The position numbers and the translations under genes are program-made. A model generated the notes under the pieces. The model ran no database searches. It was not told the DNA's origin and saw only the letters and a list, made by a program, of their open reading frames with translations. From Candidatus Palauibacter australiensis (GTDB lineage: Bacteria; Gemmatimonadota; Gemmatimonadetes; Palauibacterales; Palauibacteraceae), in the NCBI GenBank assembly GCA_026705295.1, contig JAPPBA010000096.1, forward strand, positions 1-47,309: a stretch of DNA of 47,309 bases, read 5' to 3'. How positions within the stretch are numbered: position 1 is the stretch's first letter; each line of letters begins with the position of its first letter. This document shows, one piece after another, positions 17,316 to 25,511 of this stretch.

Positions 17316-18109
17316 CGACGGCAACACTCGCGCGACGCGGGCGCATCTACGTGCTGGAGGCCCGGTACCAGTTCCTGATGGTGCTGCGAGAGCCCGCCTT
17401 CGCGATCCCCACGCTGCTCTTCCCGCTGATCTTCTACCTGTTTTTCGGCGTGGTCATGGGCGGGAGAGGCTTTTCGGTCGCGGCACCCACGTACATGCTG
17501 GCGACCTACAGCGTCTTCGGCGTCCTGGGACCCTCGCTGTTCGGCTTCGGGGCCGGACTGGCGACGGAACGCGACTCCGGCGCTCTGCTGCTCAAGCGTA
17601 CCACGCCGATGCCCGCGGCAGCCTATCTGCTCGCCAAGGTGGGGATGGCGTTGACCTTCGGGGCGGCCGTCGTCCTGGGGATCTTCTTTATCGGCGCCCA
17701 CGGGGCCGGCGTGATGCTGTACCGCTGGCAGTGGTTCGCTCTGGCCGGGGTCGTACTCGCCGGGGTGATCCCTTTCTGCGCGCTCGGGTTGGCCGTTGGA
17801 GCGTGGTCGAAGAGTCGCGCCGCGGTGGCCATCACGAATCTCGTCTTCCTGCCCATGGCCATGCTGTCGGGGCTCTGGATCCCGATCACGCTGTTTCCGG
17901 CGGCCCTGCAGGACTTCGCCAACGTGTTGCCCGCCTATCACCACGCGCAGCTCGCACTTAAGGTCATCGCGATGGACGGTGGACAGGCGACGGCCCTGCA
18001 CGTCGCCGTGCTTGCCGTGCAATCGATCGCCTTTCTCATCGTCGCCGCGGTCGGGTTCCGGCGGGCGGAGAGCGGCGCCGTCTCGATCCGTGGGGGAGGG
18101 ATGTCATGA
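17312..18109 (+). CDS. ABC-2 type exporter permease
   Basis: A 265-aa inner-membrane protein with about six helices (AIPTLLFPLIFYLFFGVVMG; YSVFGVLGPSLFGFGAGLA; LTFGAAVVLGIFFIGAHGAG; VVLAGVIPFCALGLAVGAWS; ITNLVFLPMAMLSGLWIPI; AVLAVQSIAFLIVAAVGF). FLPMAMLSGLWIPITLFP is the recognisable ABC-2 loop before the last helix. It is coupled to the ATPase upstream and the amidohydrolase downstream by ATGA overlaps, making a three-gene operon. Likely role is export, or extraction of a membrane compound. Confidence 0.9.
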   Translation: MTTATLARRGRIYVLEARYQFLMVLREPAFAIPTLLFPLIFYLFFGVVMGGRGFSVAAPTYMLATYSVFGVLGPSLFGFGAGLATERDSGALLLKRTTPMPAAAYLLAKVGMALTFGAAVVLGIFFIGAHGAGVMLYRWQWFALAGVVLAGVIPFCALGLAVGAWSKSRAAVAITNLVFLPMAMLSGLWIPITLFPAALQDFANVLPAYHHAQLALKVIAMDGGQATALHVAVLAVQSIAFLIVAAVGFRRAESGAVSIRGGGMS

Positions 18110-19926
18110 ACACGGAGCACCGCACCGTCCTGCGGAGCCTGTGGATTCTCCTCGCCGCGGTAGTGGGATTCACCGGCGCGCTGGCGACGCTCCCGGTCCC
18201 GGGTGACGCGGCCGCCCCGGAACAGGAGCCGCCGGAGGAGAGCTTCGCGATCGTCGACGTGACGTTGTTCGACGGCGAGGCCTTCAGGCGGAACCAGGAT
18301 GTGTGGGTGGAGGACGGACGGGTGCGGCGGGTGGGCGCGAAGCTCCGGCTGCCGGAGGACCTGCCCCGCGTCGATGGCCGGGGACATACGCTGCTCCCGG
18401 GCCTCATCGATGGCCATGTCCACACGTTCGGCGGGACGCTTGGCGATGCGCTTCGCTTCGGCGTGACTTCCGTGCTCGATCAGTTCACGGACCCCGGCCT
18501 CGTGGCCGCCGCGCGGACGACCCGAGACGAAATCGCGCGGACGGCCGAAGCCGATCTCTTCTCCGCCGGCATGCTGGCGACGGCGCCCGGCGGTCACGGC
18601 ACGCAGTTCGGGCTGGGGGTGGAGCCGCTCACGGGCCCGGAAGGCGCCGACGCCTGGGTGCGGGCGCGGAAGGCGGAGGGGTCCGACTGGATCAAGATCG
18701 TCTCCGAGGATGGAGCCGCGTACCGCGGCGAGATCCCTTCTCTGGAGCGCGAGACGATTGCGGCGCTCATCGGGGCCGCCCACGCCGAGGGGCTGCTGGC
18801 CGTCGTCCACGTCAGCGACCTTGAGGCGGCGCTCGAGGCGCTCTCGCTGGGGGCCGACGGCCTGGTCCACACCTGGTTCGACGCCGCGATCTCTGAGGAG
18901 GGCGCTCGCAGCTTCGCGGAGGCGGGCGTCTTCGTCGTCCCCACCCTTTCCGTCATCATGGGACTGTTCGGCGACTCCACCGGTCTGCGCATCCTCGACG
19001 AGACGGACGAAGCGCTGGTCTCGCCGATGCAGCGGCAGACGCTGAGCAACCGGTTCGAGATGCCCGAAGGGCCGGACTCGGAGGTCGCGCTGGAGAACGT
19101 GCGGCGGCTCCATGCGGCGGGCGTGCGGATCGTCGCGGGCACGGACGCGCCGAATCCCGGGACGGCGACCGGCCTCTCGATGCACGGGGAGCTTCGGCTC
19201 CTCGCGCGGGCCGGCCTGGAGAGCCATGAGGCGCTCGCCGCGGCCACGTCCGTCGCCGCGGACGCATTTGCCGTCCCCGAGCGCGGCCGCATCGCCGAGG
19301 GCACCATCGCCGACCTCCTGCTGGTGCGGGGCGACGTGGAGGAGGACCTCGCGCGCACCGCCGACATCGTCACGATCTGGAAGGACGGCTATCCCGTCCT
19401 CCGTGAAACCGCCGCGACCGCCTCGTCGCCCGAGATCCCACCGGCTCCGGAGGGGCCGGTCGTCGTCGACTTCGAGGACGGGCTCGACTCCGGCTTCGGC
19501 TTCGGCTGGCAGGTGACGACGGACGCGATGAACGGGGGCGCCTCCACGGCGGACCTGGCCGTGGAGGACGGGGCGCTCGTCGTGCGGGGAGAGACCCGGG
19601 CAGGGTTCGCCTTCCCCTGGGCGGGCGCGATCTGGTTCACCGGCGACCAACCGATGCAGGCGGTCGACTTTTCCGGCCGCAGCGTCCTGCGCTTCCGCAC
19701 CCGCGGAGACGGACGGAGCTACACCGCGATGCTGTTCGGCGAGGGGGCCGCGGCCACCGTGCCCCCCACGGTCCCCTTCGTCGCCGGCCCGGAGTGGGCC
19801 GTGGTCGAGATCCCGCTCGAGGGCTTCGCCACCGCCGACCCCTCGATCATCGCCGCCCTCGCTTTCGTGGCCCAGGCCCCGCTCGGCTCGTTCACCTTCG
19901 AACTCGACGACGTAGAGATCCGCTAG
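18106..19926 (+). CDS. Exported amidohydrolase fused to a CIA30-like domain
   Basis: A 606-aa protein. Residues 1 to about 35 form a signal/anchor (LWILLAAVVGFTGALATL). Residues about 45-445 form a metal-dependent amidohydrolase barrel: HTLLPGLIDGHVHTFGG (HxH), IKIVSEDGAAY (metal-bridging Lys region), VVHVSDLEAALEAL and LVHTWFD (His ligands), VAGTDAPNPGTATG (catalytic Asp). Residues about 450-606 (VVDFEDGLDSGFGFGWQV, FSGRSVLRFRTRGDGRSYTAML, FTFELDDVEIR) match a CIA30/NDUFAF1-type beta-sandwich. Coupled by ATGA to an ABC-2 permease, it may act outside the cell on what the transporter handles. The substrate is not predictable. Confidence 0.88.
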   Translation: MNTEHRTVLRSLWILLAAVVGFTGALATLPVPGDAAAPEQEPPEESFAIVDVTLFDGEAFRRNQDVWVEDGRVRRVGAKLRLPEDLPRVDGRGHTLLPGLIDGHVHTFGGTLGDALRFGVTSVLDQFTDPGLVAAARTTRDEIARTAEADLFSAGMLATAPGGHGTQFGLGVEPLTGPEGADAWVRARKAEGSDWIKIVSEDGAAYRGEIPSLERETIAALIGAAHAEGLLAVVHVSDLEAALEALSLGADGLVHTWFDAAISEEGARSFAEAGVFVVPTLSVIMGLFGDSTGLRILDETDEALVSPMQRQTLSNRFEMPEGPDSEVALENVRRLHAAGVRIVAGTDAPNPGTATGLSMHGELRLLARAGLESHEALAAATSVAADAFAVPERGRIAEGTIADLLLVRGDVEEDLARTADIVTIWKDGYPVLRETAATASSPEIPPAPEGPVVVDFEDGLDSGFGFGWQVTTDAMNGGASTADLAVEDGALVVRGETRAGFAFPWAGAIWFTGDQPMQAVDFSGRSVLRFRTRGDGRSYTAMLFGEGAAATVPPTVPFVAGPEWAVVEIPLEGFATADPSIIAALAFVAQAPLGSFTFELDDVEIR

Positions 19927-19935
19927 CGGCGGGGG

Positions 19936-21402
19936 TCAGCGGACGCCGACCTGGCCGGCGACGGCGGCGGTCAGGCTGTCCGGGTCGTAGCCGAGGCCGT
20001 CCTTGAACACGATGCGGACGTTGCGGATGTCCGACGGGCGGAGTTCGATGTCGCCCTCGATCACGATGAGGTCGGCGAGCTTGCCGGGGGCGACGGTCCC
20101 CACTTCGCCGTCGAGGCCGAGAATGCGCGCTCCGTTCGCGCTCACGATTCGGACGGCGACCGCCGGGTCGAAGCCCGCTTCGACGAGAATCTCGAAGTTC
20201 CGCTGGTCGCCGTAGCCGGGTAGCGCGCCCCAGGCCGGATCTACTCCCGCCGCGAGCACGCCCCCCGCCTCCACGAACGCGAGTTCGAACGCGAGCAGGT
20301 TCTCGAACAGGTCGATCATCCACGGCATCTCGGTCGTCCGGAAGATCGACCGCCGCTCCATCTCCGCCTCCACGACGTGATCCGGAAGCGCTTCCAGGTC
20401 GCGCTCCGTGAGGTCGGGGACGAGGGGCGTGGCCTGCTCGGCGACGGCCAACGTGGAGGTCATGGCGACCCCCGCATCGACCATCTCGGAGATCGTCTCG
20501 TCCACGCGCGGGTCGTCCATGTCCAGTTCGGCGATGCTTCGCTGATAGTTGGGACTGCACCGGTCCGGTTCACGCGTGGTGTCGTACTCGGAGTTGGCCC
20601 ACAGGCCGTGCTCGAGGTTGTCGATCCCCATCGCCGTGGCCTCGCGGAACCCCACCGAACAGAGGTGCGCCGTGACCTTCATCCCCTGCCGGTGCGCCTC
20701 GTCGATGATCGTGGCGAGCGCCTCGCGCGTGATCTGCGTGTAGGCCTTGATCCACTCCGCCCCCTCCGCGGCCCAGTAGCGCACGTACCGGCGCGCCGCT
20801 TCCTCGTCGCGGATCGCGTACATGCCGAGATCCCGGAGCCGCTCATCGGGACCGGGGCTGATGACGTACGGGGCGGTGATGAGGAGTCGGGGGCCCGGCG
20901 TCTCGCCGCGCTCGATGGCGCCCTTGAGTGAGAGATCCTGATACGGGGCGACGCTTCCCGTCGTCCGCACCGTGGTGACGCCGGCCCCGAGATAGAGCCG
21001 GGGACCGGAGTACTGCATCTGCGACGCGCGCGGCGTGGACTGATAGTAGAACATGTGGTTGTGGAGGCCGACCATCCCCGGCATGACCGAGTGGCCTTCC
21101 AGATCCAGCCGCTCCGCTCCCGATGGGATCTCGACCTCGCCCGCCGCGCCGACGCTCTCGATCCGGTTCCCGCGGATGACGATGGTCTGCCCCGAGCGCG
21201 CGGGTCCGCCGGTGCCGTCGAACAGGAGGACGTTCTCGAGCGCCACGACCGGCGCGGAGACGCTGAGATGGGACCGGACCTCATCGGAGAGGGTGTCGCG
21301 GTCCTGCCCCGCGGTCTGACCGAGGCCGAACAGGGGCGCCGCGAGCGCCGACAGGATTCCGCGACGAAGCCATGCACCGCGAAGAGACGCGCCTTCGGGC
21401 AT
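19936..21402 (-). CDS. Exported amidohydrolase (imidazolonepropionase/dipeptidase-like)
   Basis: A 488-aa secreted metal-dependent hydrolase. AAGGAG sits about 7 nt before the ATG, and the signal peptide has RR followed by a hydrophobic run to GLGQTAGQ. Metal ligands are visible: VGLHNHMF (HxH), IKAYTQI (bridging Lys), VTAHLCSVGF and NLEHGLW (His), and AAGVDPAWG (catalytic Asp). The tail reads GTVAPGKLADLIVIEGDI, universal in this superfamily. GDQRNFEILVEAGFDPAVAVRI marks the secreted subgroup common in Gemmatimonadota and Acidobacteriota. It is divergent from, and paralogous to, the gene at 21,512. A long upstream in-frame extension is not used. Confidence 0.9.
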   Translation of the reverse strand: MPEGASLRGAWLRRGILSALAAPLFGLGQTAGQDRDTLSDEVRSHLSVSAPVVALENVLLFDGTGGPARSGQTIVIRGNRIESVGAAGEVEIPSGAERLDLEGHSVMPGMVGLHNHMFYYQSTPRASQMQYSGPRLYLGAGVTTVRTTGSVAPYQDLSLKGAIERGETPGPRLLITAPYVISPGPDERLRDLGMYAIRDEEAARRYVRYWAAEGAEWIKAYTQITREALATIIDEAHRQGMKVTAHLCSVGFREATAMGIDNLEHGLWANSEYDTTREPDRCSPNYQRSIAELDMDDPRVDETISEMVDAGVAMTSTLAVAEQATPLVPDLTERDLEALPDHVVEAEMERRSIFRTTEMPWMIDLFENLLAFELAFVEAGGVLAAGVDPAWGALPGYGDQRNFEILVEAGFDPAVAVRIVSANGARILGLDGEVGTVAPGKLADLIVIEGDIELRPSDIRNVRIVFKDGLGYDPDSLTAAVAGQVGVR

Positions 21403-21511
21403 GATGTTCTCCTTGTGCCGAGTCGTAATCTTCCTCAGCGTAGATGCGGTCGGGAGGGCCGGAAAGACCCGAGCCCCCCGAGATGCCGTCGCTGACGCGG
21501 GAGGCCACATC

Positions 21512-22834
21512 GTGCGCGCTGCCAGAGTCCTGTTCGTCCTCGGTTGGATCATGGCCGTCTTCGCTCCCCTCGCCGCGCAGGAACGGTGGCTGGCGATCGA
21601 GGGAGGTACGGTGTTCGACGGCACGGGCGCCGTTCACGAGAACGCGACCGTGCTCGTCCGGGGGGACCGGGTCGAGCGCATCGGGCCCGCGGGACAGGTC
21701 GAGATCCCGGCCGGGGCCCAGCGCATCGATGCGAACGGCAAGTTCCTCACGCCGGGGTTCATCGACCTCCACTTCCATTACTCCCCGGGCCCGCATGCCT
21801 CGATCGACGGGACGGGTACCGACGCGAACCCGGAACTGCCGCTCCTCTTCCTGGCCAACGGCGTCACCACGCTGCGGGAGATGGGGCAGTGGATCGCGGA
21901 CAACGAGGACTGGCTCGGCACCGTGGAGGCGCGGGAGCTCCCGGCGCCGCGGCTCCTCTTTTCCGGGCCGATCCTCGACGGGTTCAATACGGCCTATCCC
22001 ACCATCTCGCGCGTCCTGCTGGACGAGACGGACGCCCGGATGGCGGCGAACGAACTGATGGATCGAGGCGCGACGTCGCTGAAGGTGTACTTCCGGCTCT
22101 CGCTCGCGCAGGTGGCGGCCGTCATCGAAGAGGCCGACCGCCGCAACGTGCCGGTCCACGGCCATCTCGAGATCGTCGACCCCGTGGCCGCGATCCGGCT
22201 GGGGCTGGACGGGATCGAGCACACGAGGTCCCTTGGCCGCTCGCTCGTTTCGCCCAAGCGGGCGGAGGAGTTCCGGCAGGCGGTGCTGCGCGAGAGCATC
22301 CACCGGGGCGAGGGAGGATTCGCGCTGTGGGCGGCGCTGGACCCCGCCGGGCCGCGCGCCGACGCGCTCATCGACCTCATGCTCGAACGGAACGTCAACC
22401 TCGATGGCACGCTGGCCGTCTTCGAGCCGGAGTTCAGCGAGGAGGGCCGCGAGGTGCACTGGGCGGCGATGCGGAACATGGCCGCATTAACCGTGCGCTA
22501 CGCGAAGGCCGGCGGCCCCGTCACCATGGGGTCGCACGGCCTGGTCGCGAACGCGCCGCCGGGGCTCGCCTTCCAGCGCGAGATGGAGACCCACGTGGAG
22601 GCCGGCATGACGCCGGCGGAGACGCTGATCTCCGCGACGCGGATGGGCGCGGAGGCGTTGCGGCTGACCGACAGGGGTACGCTGGCGCACGGCATGCTGG
22701 CCGACATCGTGCTGTTCGACGCCAGTCCGCTCGAGGACATCGCCAACGCCCGCCGCGTACACGCCGTGATTCTCGGCGGGGAGGTGCTCGACCGCGACCG
22801 ACTACTCGCCTCCGCGGGCGGTCTCGTCCCCTGA
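21512..22834 (+). CDS. Exported amidohydrolase paralogue with Asp-to-His change in the last metal-site motif
   Basis: A 440-aa secreted amidohydrolase. The GTG start is favoured by GGGAGG with 7 nt spacing and by a signal peptide ending APLAAQ. The ligands HFH (PGFIDLHFHYS), Lys in LKVYFRLS, and His in VHGHLEI and GIEHTRS are present. The usual GTD(A/S) catalytic-Asp motif is replaced by TMGSHGLVAN. The same GxHG variant occurs in the amidohydrolase half of some propeller-amidohydrolase fusions, so this is probably a subfamily trait, not damage. Divergent start with the minus-strand paralogue leaves 109 bp for two promoters. Confidence 0.88.
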   Translation: MRAARVLFVLGWIMAVFAPLAAQERWLAIEGGTVFDGTGAVHENATVLVRGDRVERIGPAGQVEIPAGAQRIDANGKFLTPGFIDLHFHYSPGPHASIDGTGTDANPELPLLFLANGVTTLREMGQWIADNEDWLGTVEARELPAPRLLFSGPILDGFNTAYPTISRVLLDETDARMAANELMDRGATSLKVYFRLSLAQVAAVIEEADRRNVPVHGHLEIVDPVAAIRLGLDGIEHTRSLGRSLVSPKRAEEFRQAVLRESIHRGEGGFALWAALDPAGPRADALIDLMLERNVNLDGTLAVFEPEFSEEGREVHWAAMRNMAALTVRYAKAGGPVTMGSHGLVANAPPGLAFQREMETHVEAGMTPAETLISATRMGAEALRLTDRGTLAHGMLADIVLFDASPLEDIANARRVHAVILGGEVLDRDRLLASAGGLVP

Positions 22835-22852
22835 CCTGGTGTCGCGTCGCAA

Positions 22853-24610
22853 CTAGCCTCCGCCGCGGGTGGGGCCCTCGATGTGTACCGTGACGATGTC
22901 CGCGTCGTGGTATTTCTGGTGCCTCACGGACGTGGCCAGGTGCTGCAGAATGCGAAGCGAGATTTCGTGCTCCTGCACTTCCGCCGTGCCGTGGCTGGCC
23001 AGCACGGCGATCTGATCCTCGATGTTCCCGGCGCCACCTGCCGAGATGAACTCCAGTTCCGCCCCGGTCTCCCACTTGCGGGCCACGACGCGCAGACGCC
23101 GATCTTCTTCGCCTTCCTCCTCCTTCGCCTCCTCCAGAAGGAGCAGCAGCGTCTCCTCCGCCGCCTGCAGCAGCCGGTCGCTCATCTCCATGGGCCACCT
23201 GCGCCGGATCGAGAACTTGTCGAGGAAGTTCCGGATGGTGGGGAGCGCTTCCACGTTCAGCGTCGTCTCGACGCGGAGGGGCCGTGAGCCCGTGAACTCG
23301 AGCAGCGCCGTAAGGAGGATCGCAACCAGGCCACCCGCGGTCATCCCGTTCTCGAGCAGCGGCGCCAGCCCGGGACTCAGGTACTCGTTGAAGAGCGCGC
23401 CCTCCTGGAACGCGACGCCGGCCCAGAACGACACGCCGACGATCGCCGCCTTGCGATAGTCGATGCCGTCCTGGATGACGACCCGCGCCCCGATGACGAA
23501 CAGGATCGCGATCAGCACGAACCCGTAGGCGGCGATGACCGGGTCCGGGATGGCGAGCACGATCGCCGCGATCTTGGGCAGGAACGCCAGCGCGCAGAAG
23601 GTCAGGCCGATGCACACGCCCACGCGGCGCGCGGCCACGCCGGTGATCTCGGCCAGCGAGATGCTCGATGAATAGGTCGTGTTGGGGACGGTGCTCAGCA
23701 GTCCCGAGAGCAGGTTGCCGAGCCCATCGGCGGCGACCGCGCCCTGCACCGCTCCGAAGTCGGTGGCTCGGCTGCGCCGCCAGGACACGCGCTGAATGGC
23801 CACGGCATCGCCCACCGTCTCGATCGCGCCGATCAGCGTCACGAACACGAACGTGGGCAGCAGCGCCCAGAAGGCGGGCCCGAGGCTGAAGCCGAAGCCG
23901 GGCCAGCCGTCCGTTGGGAGACCGACCCACCGCGCGGCCGCCACGCGCTCGAAGTCGTAGATGCCGAACGAGACCGCCGCCACGCACCCGACGAGGATGC
24001 CGATCACCGGACCCCACAGCCGCATCACACCGCTGGCCCGGAGCACGATGAGCAGCGTCGCGATCACGGTCGCACCCGCCGTCACCGGCGCCGCCAGCGA
24101 CGAGGCGCCCTCGGGGACCTGGCGCAGAAGATCGAACAGAAGCGGCATGATCGTGACGGCGATCAGCATGATCACGGTCCCCGCCACGACCGGCGTGACG
24201 ATCCGCCTCAGGAACGCGAGGTGGCGCGAGAGTACGAACTGGAAGAGGGAGGAGGCGATGACCAGCGACGCGAGGAGGGCGGGACCGCCTTGGACGAGCG
24301 CCGTCACGGAGGCCGCGATGAACGCGCCCGATGTCCCCATGAGGAGGACGTACCCCGCCCCGATGCGCCCGATGCGCGCGGCCTGCACGGCCGTGGTCAC
24401 GCCGCTCACGATCAGGACCGCGAAGCTCCCCCAAGACAGGTAGTCCTCGGAGCCGCCGGCCGCCCGCACCACGATCGCCACCGTGATGACGATGGCCGCG
24501 ATGGTGAGCACGACGTACTGAAGCGCGAGGCCGATGGCGATCCGGTAAGGGGGTGTCTCGTCGGGCTCGTACTGGATCGCGTTGTTGAAGTCGCGGGGTT
24601 CTGCAGCCAT
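22853..24610 (-). CDS. NCS2 family (uracil/xanthine-type) permease with C-terminal cytoplasmic domain
   Basis: A 585-aa inner-membrane carrier of the nucleobase:cation symporter-2 / solute-carrier-23 fold. The N-terminal 440 residues carry about 12-14 helices. Family marks are LLMGTSGAFIAAS, TPVVAGTVIMLIAVTIMP, the substrate-site helix TLIGAIETVGDAVAIQRVS, and the NCS2 signature region GLGNLLSGLLSTVPNTTYSSS. The last 140 residues are soluble: RRRWPMEMSDRLLQAAEE, a Glu/Lys-rich loop, WETGAELEFIS, NIEDQIAVL, then HEISLRILQHLATSVRH. This resembles a degenerate GHKL/RsbW-like fold. ATG start; the gene ends 18 nt from the convergent amidohydrolase. The nucleobase substrate is inferred from family only. 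Confidence 0.88.
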   Translation of the reverse strand: MAAEPRDFNNAIQYEPDETPPYRIAIGLALQYVVLTIAAIVITVAIVVRAAGGSEDYLSWGSFAVLIVSGVTTAVQAARIGRIGAGYVLLMGTSGAFIAASVTALVQGGPALLASLVIASSLFQFVLSRHLAFLRRIVTPVVAGTVIMLIAVTIMPLLFDLLRQVPEGASSLAAPVTAGATVIATLLIVLRASGVMRLWGPVIGILVGCVAAVSFGIYDFERVAAARWVGLPTDGWPGFGFSLGPAFWALLPTFVFVTLIGAIETVGDAVAIQRVSWRRSRATDFGAVQGAVAADGLGNLLSGLLSTVPNTTYSSSISLAEITGVAARRVGVCIGLTFCALAFLPKIAAIVLAIPDPVIAAYGFVLIAILFVIGARVVIQDGIDYRKAAIVGVSFWAGVAFQEGALFNEYLSPGLAPLLENGMTAGGLVAILLTALLEFTGSRPLRVETTLNVEALPTIRNFLDKFSIRRRWPMEMSDRLLQAAEETLLLLLEEAKEEEGEEDRRLRVVARKWETGAELEFISAGGAGNIEDQIAVLASHGTAEVQEHEISLRILQHLATSVRHQKYHDADIVTVHIEGPTRGGG

Positions 24611-24719
24611 CGGTCACATCCAGCGTTGGGGAACGGAGATGCCGAACGCACGCGCCCGAAGCTCAAACCCACGGCAGCGACCCGCAAGACGACGACGGGC
24701 GCGTTGATCCGCGGCAACG

Positions 24720-24749
24720 TTGATTCTGAACGGGAATATGGTCTATATT
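24720..24749 (+). promoter_or_regulatory. Putative vapBC promoter with overlapping operator palindrome
   Basis: TTGATT, 18 bp, TATATT. The -10 lies within AATAT-GGTCT-ATATT, a perfect 5+5 inverted repeat at 24,735-24,749, as expected for an antitoxin operator. The segment CGGGAATAT (24,731-24,739) also equals one half of the hipB operator. The rest of the 24,611-24,804 gap holds no gene. Confidence 0.5.
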
Positions 24750-24804
24750 GGTCCAGTTTCCCCGTCAGGGACTGAGTCGGTCATCGGATGGAAGGAGCAG
24801 GTCG

Positions 24805-25095
24805 GTGGACACTTCGGAGTTCGCACGCACATGGAGGATCGCCGAGGCGAAGGCGCGCCTGTCCGAGATCCTGCGTCTCGCGGACGAACAGGGACCACAG
24901 CGTATCGGCGTTCGGAGGTCCTTCGTCGTCGTGTCCGAACGCCTTTGGCGGGAGAAGGCTCCGATCCGGCAGCCTCTCGGCCGGTGGCTGATCGACCACA
25001 TGCCTCGCGGGCTGGATCTCGAGATTCCCCGGGAGCGGGGGTCCACGCGACCGATCCCCTTCGCTTCGGATGACGTCCGGGACGACACCGAATGA
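24805..25095 (+). CDS. Phd/YefM-family antitoxin
   Basis: A 96-aa antitoxin that should neutralise the PIN-domain toxin encoded next and repress the pair. The GTG start is set by AAGGAG exactly 7 nt upstream. Upstream frame readthrough is low-complexity. The N-terminal DNA-binding part reads WRIAEAKARLSEILRLADEQGPQRI, the standard Phd helix pattern (NAKAxLSELL), followed by VRRSFVVVSERLW in place of the usual GRPVAVLVS strand. The C-terminal segment GRWLIDHMPRGLDLEIPRER is typical of the toxin-wrapping tail in VapC-partnered Phd proteins. TGA overlaps the toxin ATG. Confidence 0.85.
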   Translation: MDTSEFARTWRIAEAKARLSEILRLADEQGPQRIGVRRSFVVVSERLWREKAPIRQPLGRWLIDHMPRGLDLEIPRERGSTRPIPFASDDVRDDTE

Positions 25096-25511
25096 GCGGC
25101 ATCCTGCTGGACACCAACGTGATCTCGGAGCTGACGAAAGGGACCCCCGCCCCACCCGTGGTCGCGTTCCTGTCCGCACGAAACGACCTATGGCTGTCTG
25201 CGCTGGTGTTGCATGAACTGGAGTTCGGCCTGCGCCTCCTGCCTCACGGAAGGCGGCGAGACGCGCTGCGCGGCGTGCTGTCGGGGTTCATCCGCCGCTA
25301 CGAGGACCGTGTTCTGCCCGTGGACGAGAAAGCCGCCGTGTGGGCCGCACGCTTTCGCGCGGACGCTCGCGAGCGAGGACGTATGCTCGACCTGGGAGAT
25401 GCGCTGATCGCCGGAACGGCCAAGGCCTGTGACTTTTCGATTGCGACGAGGAACGTGGCGGATTTCGACGGACTTGAGGTCGTCGTCACGAACCCGTGGG
25501 AGTTCGGCTGA
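25092..25511 (+). CDS. vapC: VapC-type PIN-domain toxin (ribonuclease)
   Basis: A 139-aa Mg-dependent RNase toxin that cleaves tRNA or rRNA in characterised relatives. The acidic quartet is complete: Asp7 in ILLDTNVISEL, Glu42 in LHELEFG, Asp103 in LGDALIAGTA and Asp124 in ATRNVADFDGL, ending VVTNPW. The sequence resembles the FitB/VapC subgroup. The ATG is inside an ATGA overlap with the antitoxin. The last 26 nt overlap the 3' end of hipA on the opposite strand. Confidence 0.92.
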   Translation: MSGILLDTNVISELTKGTPAPPVVAFLSARNDLWLSALVLHELEFGLRLLPHGRRRDALRGVLSGFIRRYEDRVLPVDEKAAVWAARFRADARERGRMLDLGDALIAGTAKACDFSIATRNVADFDGLEVVVTNPWEFG

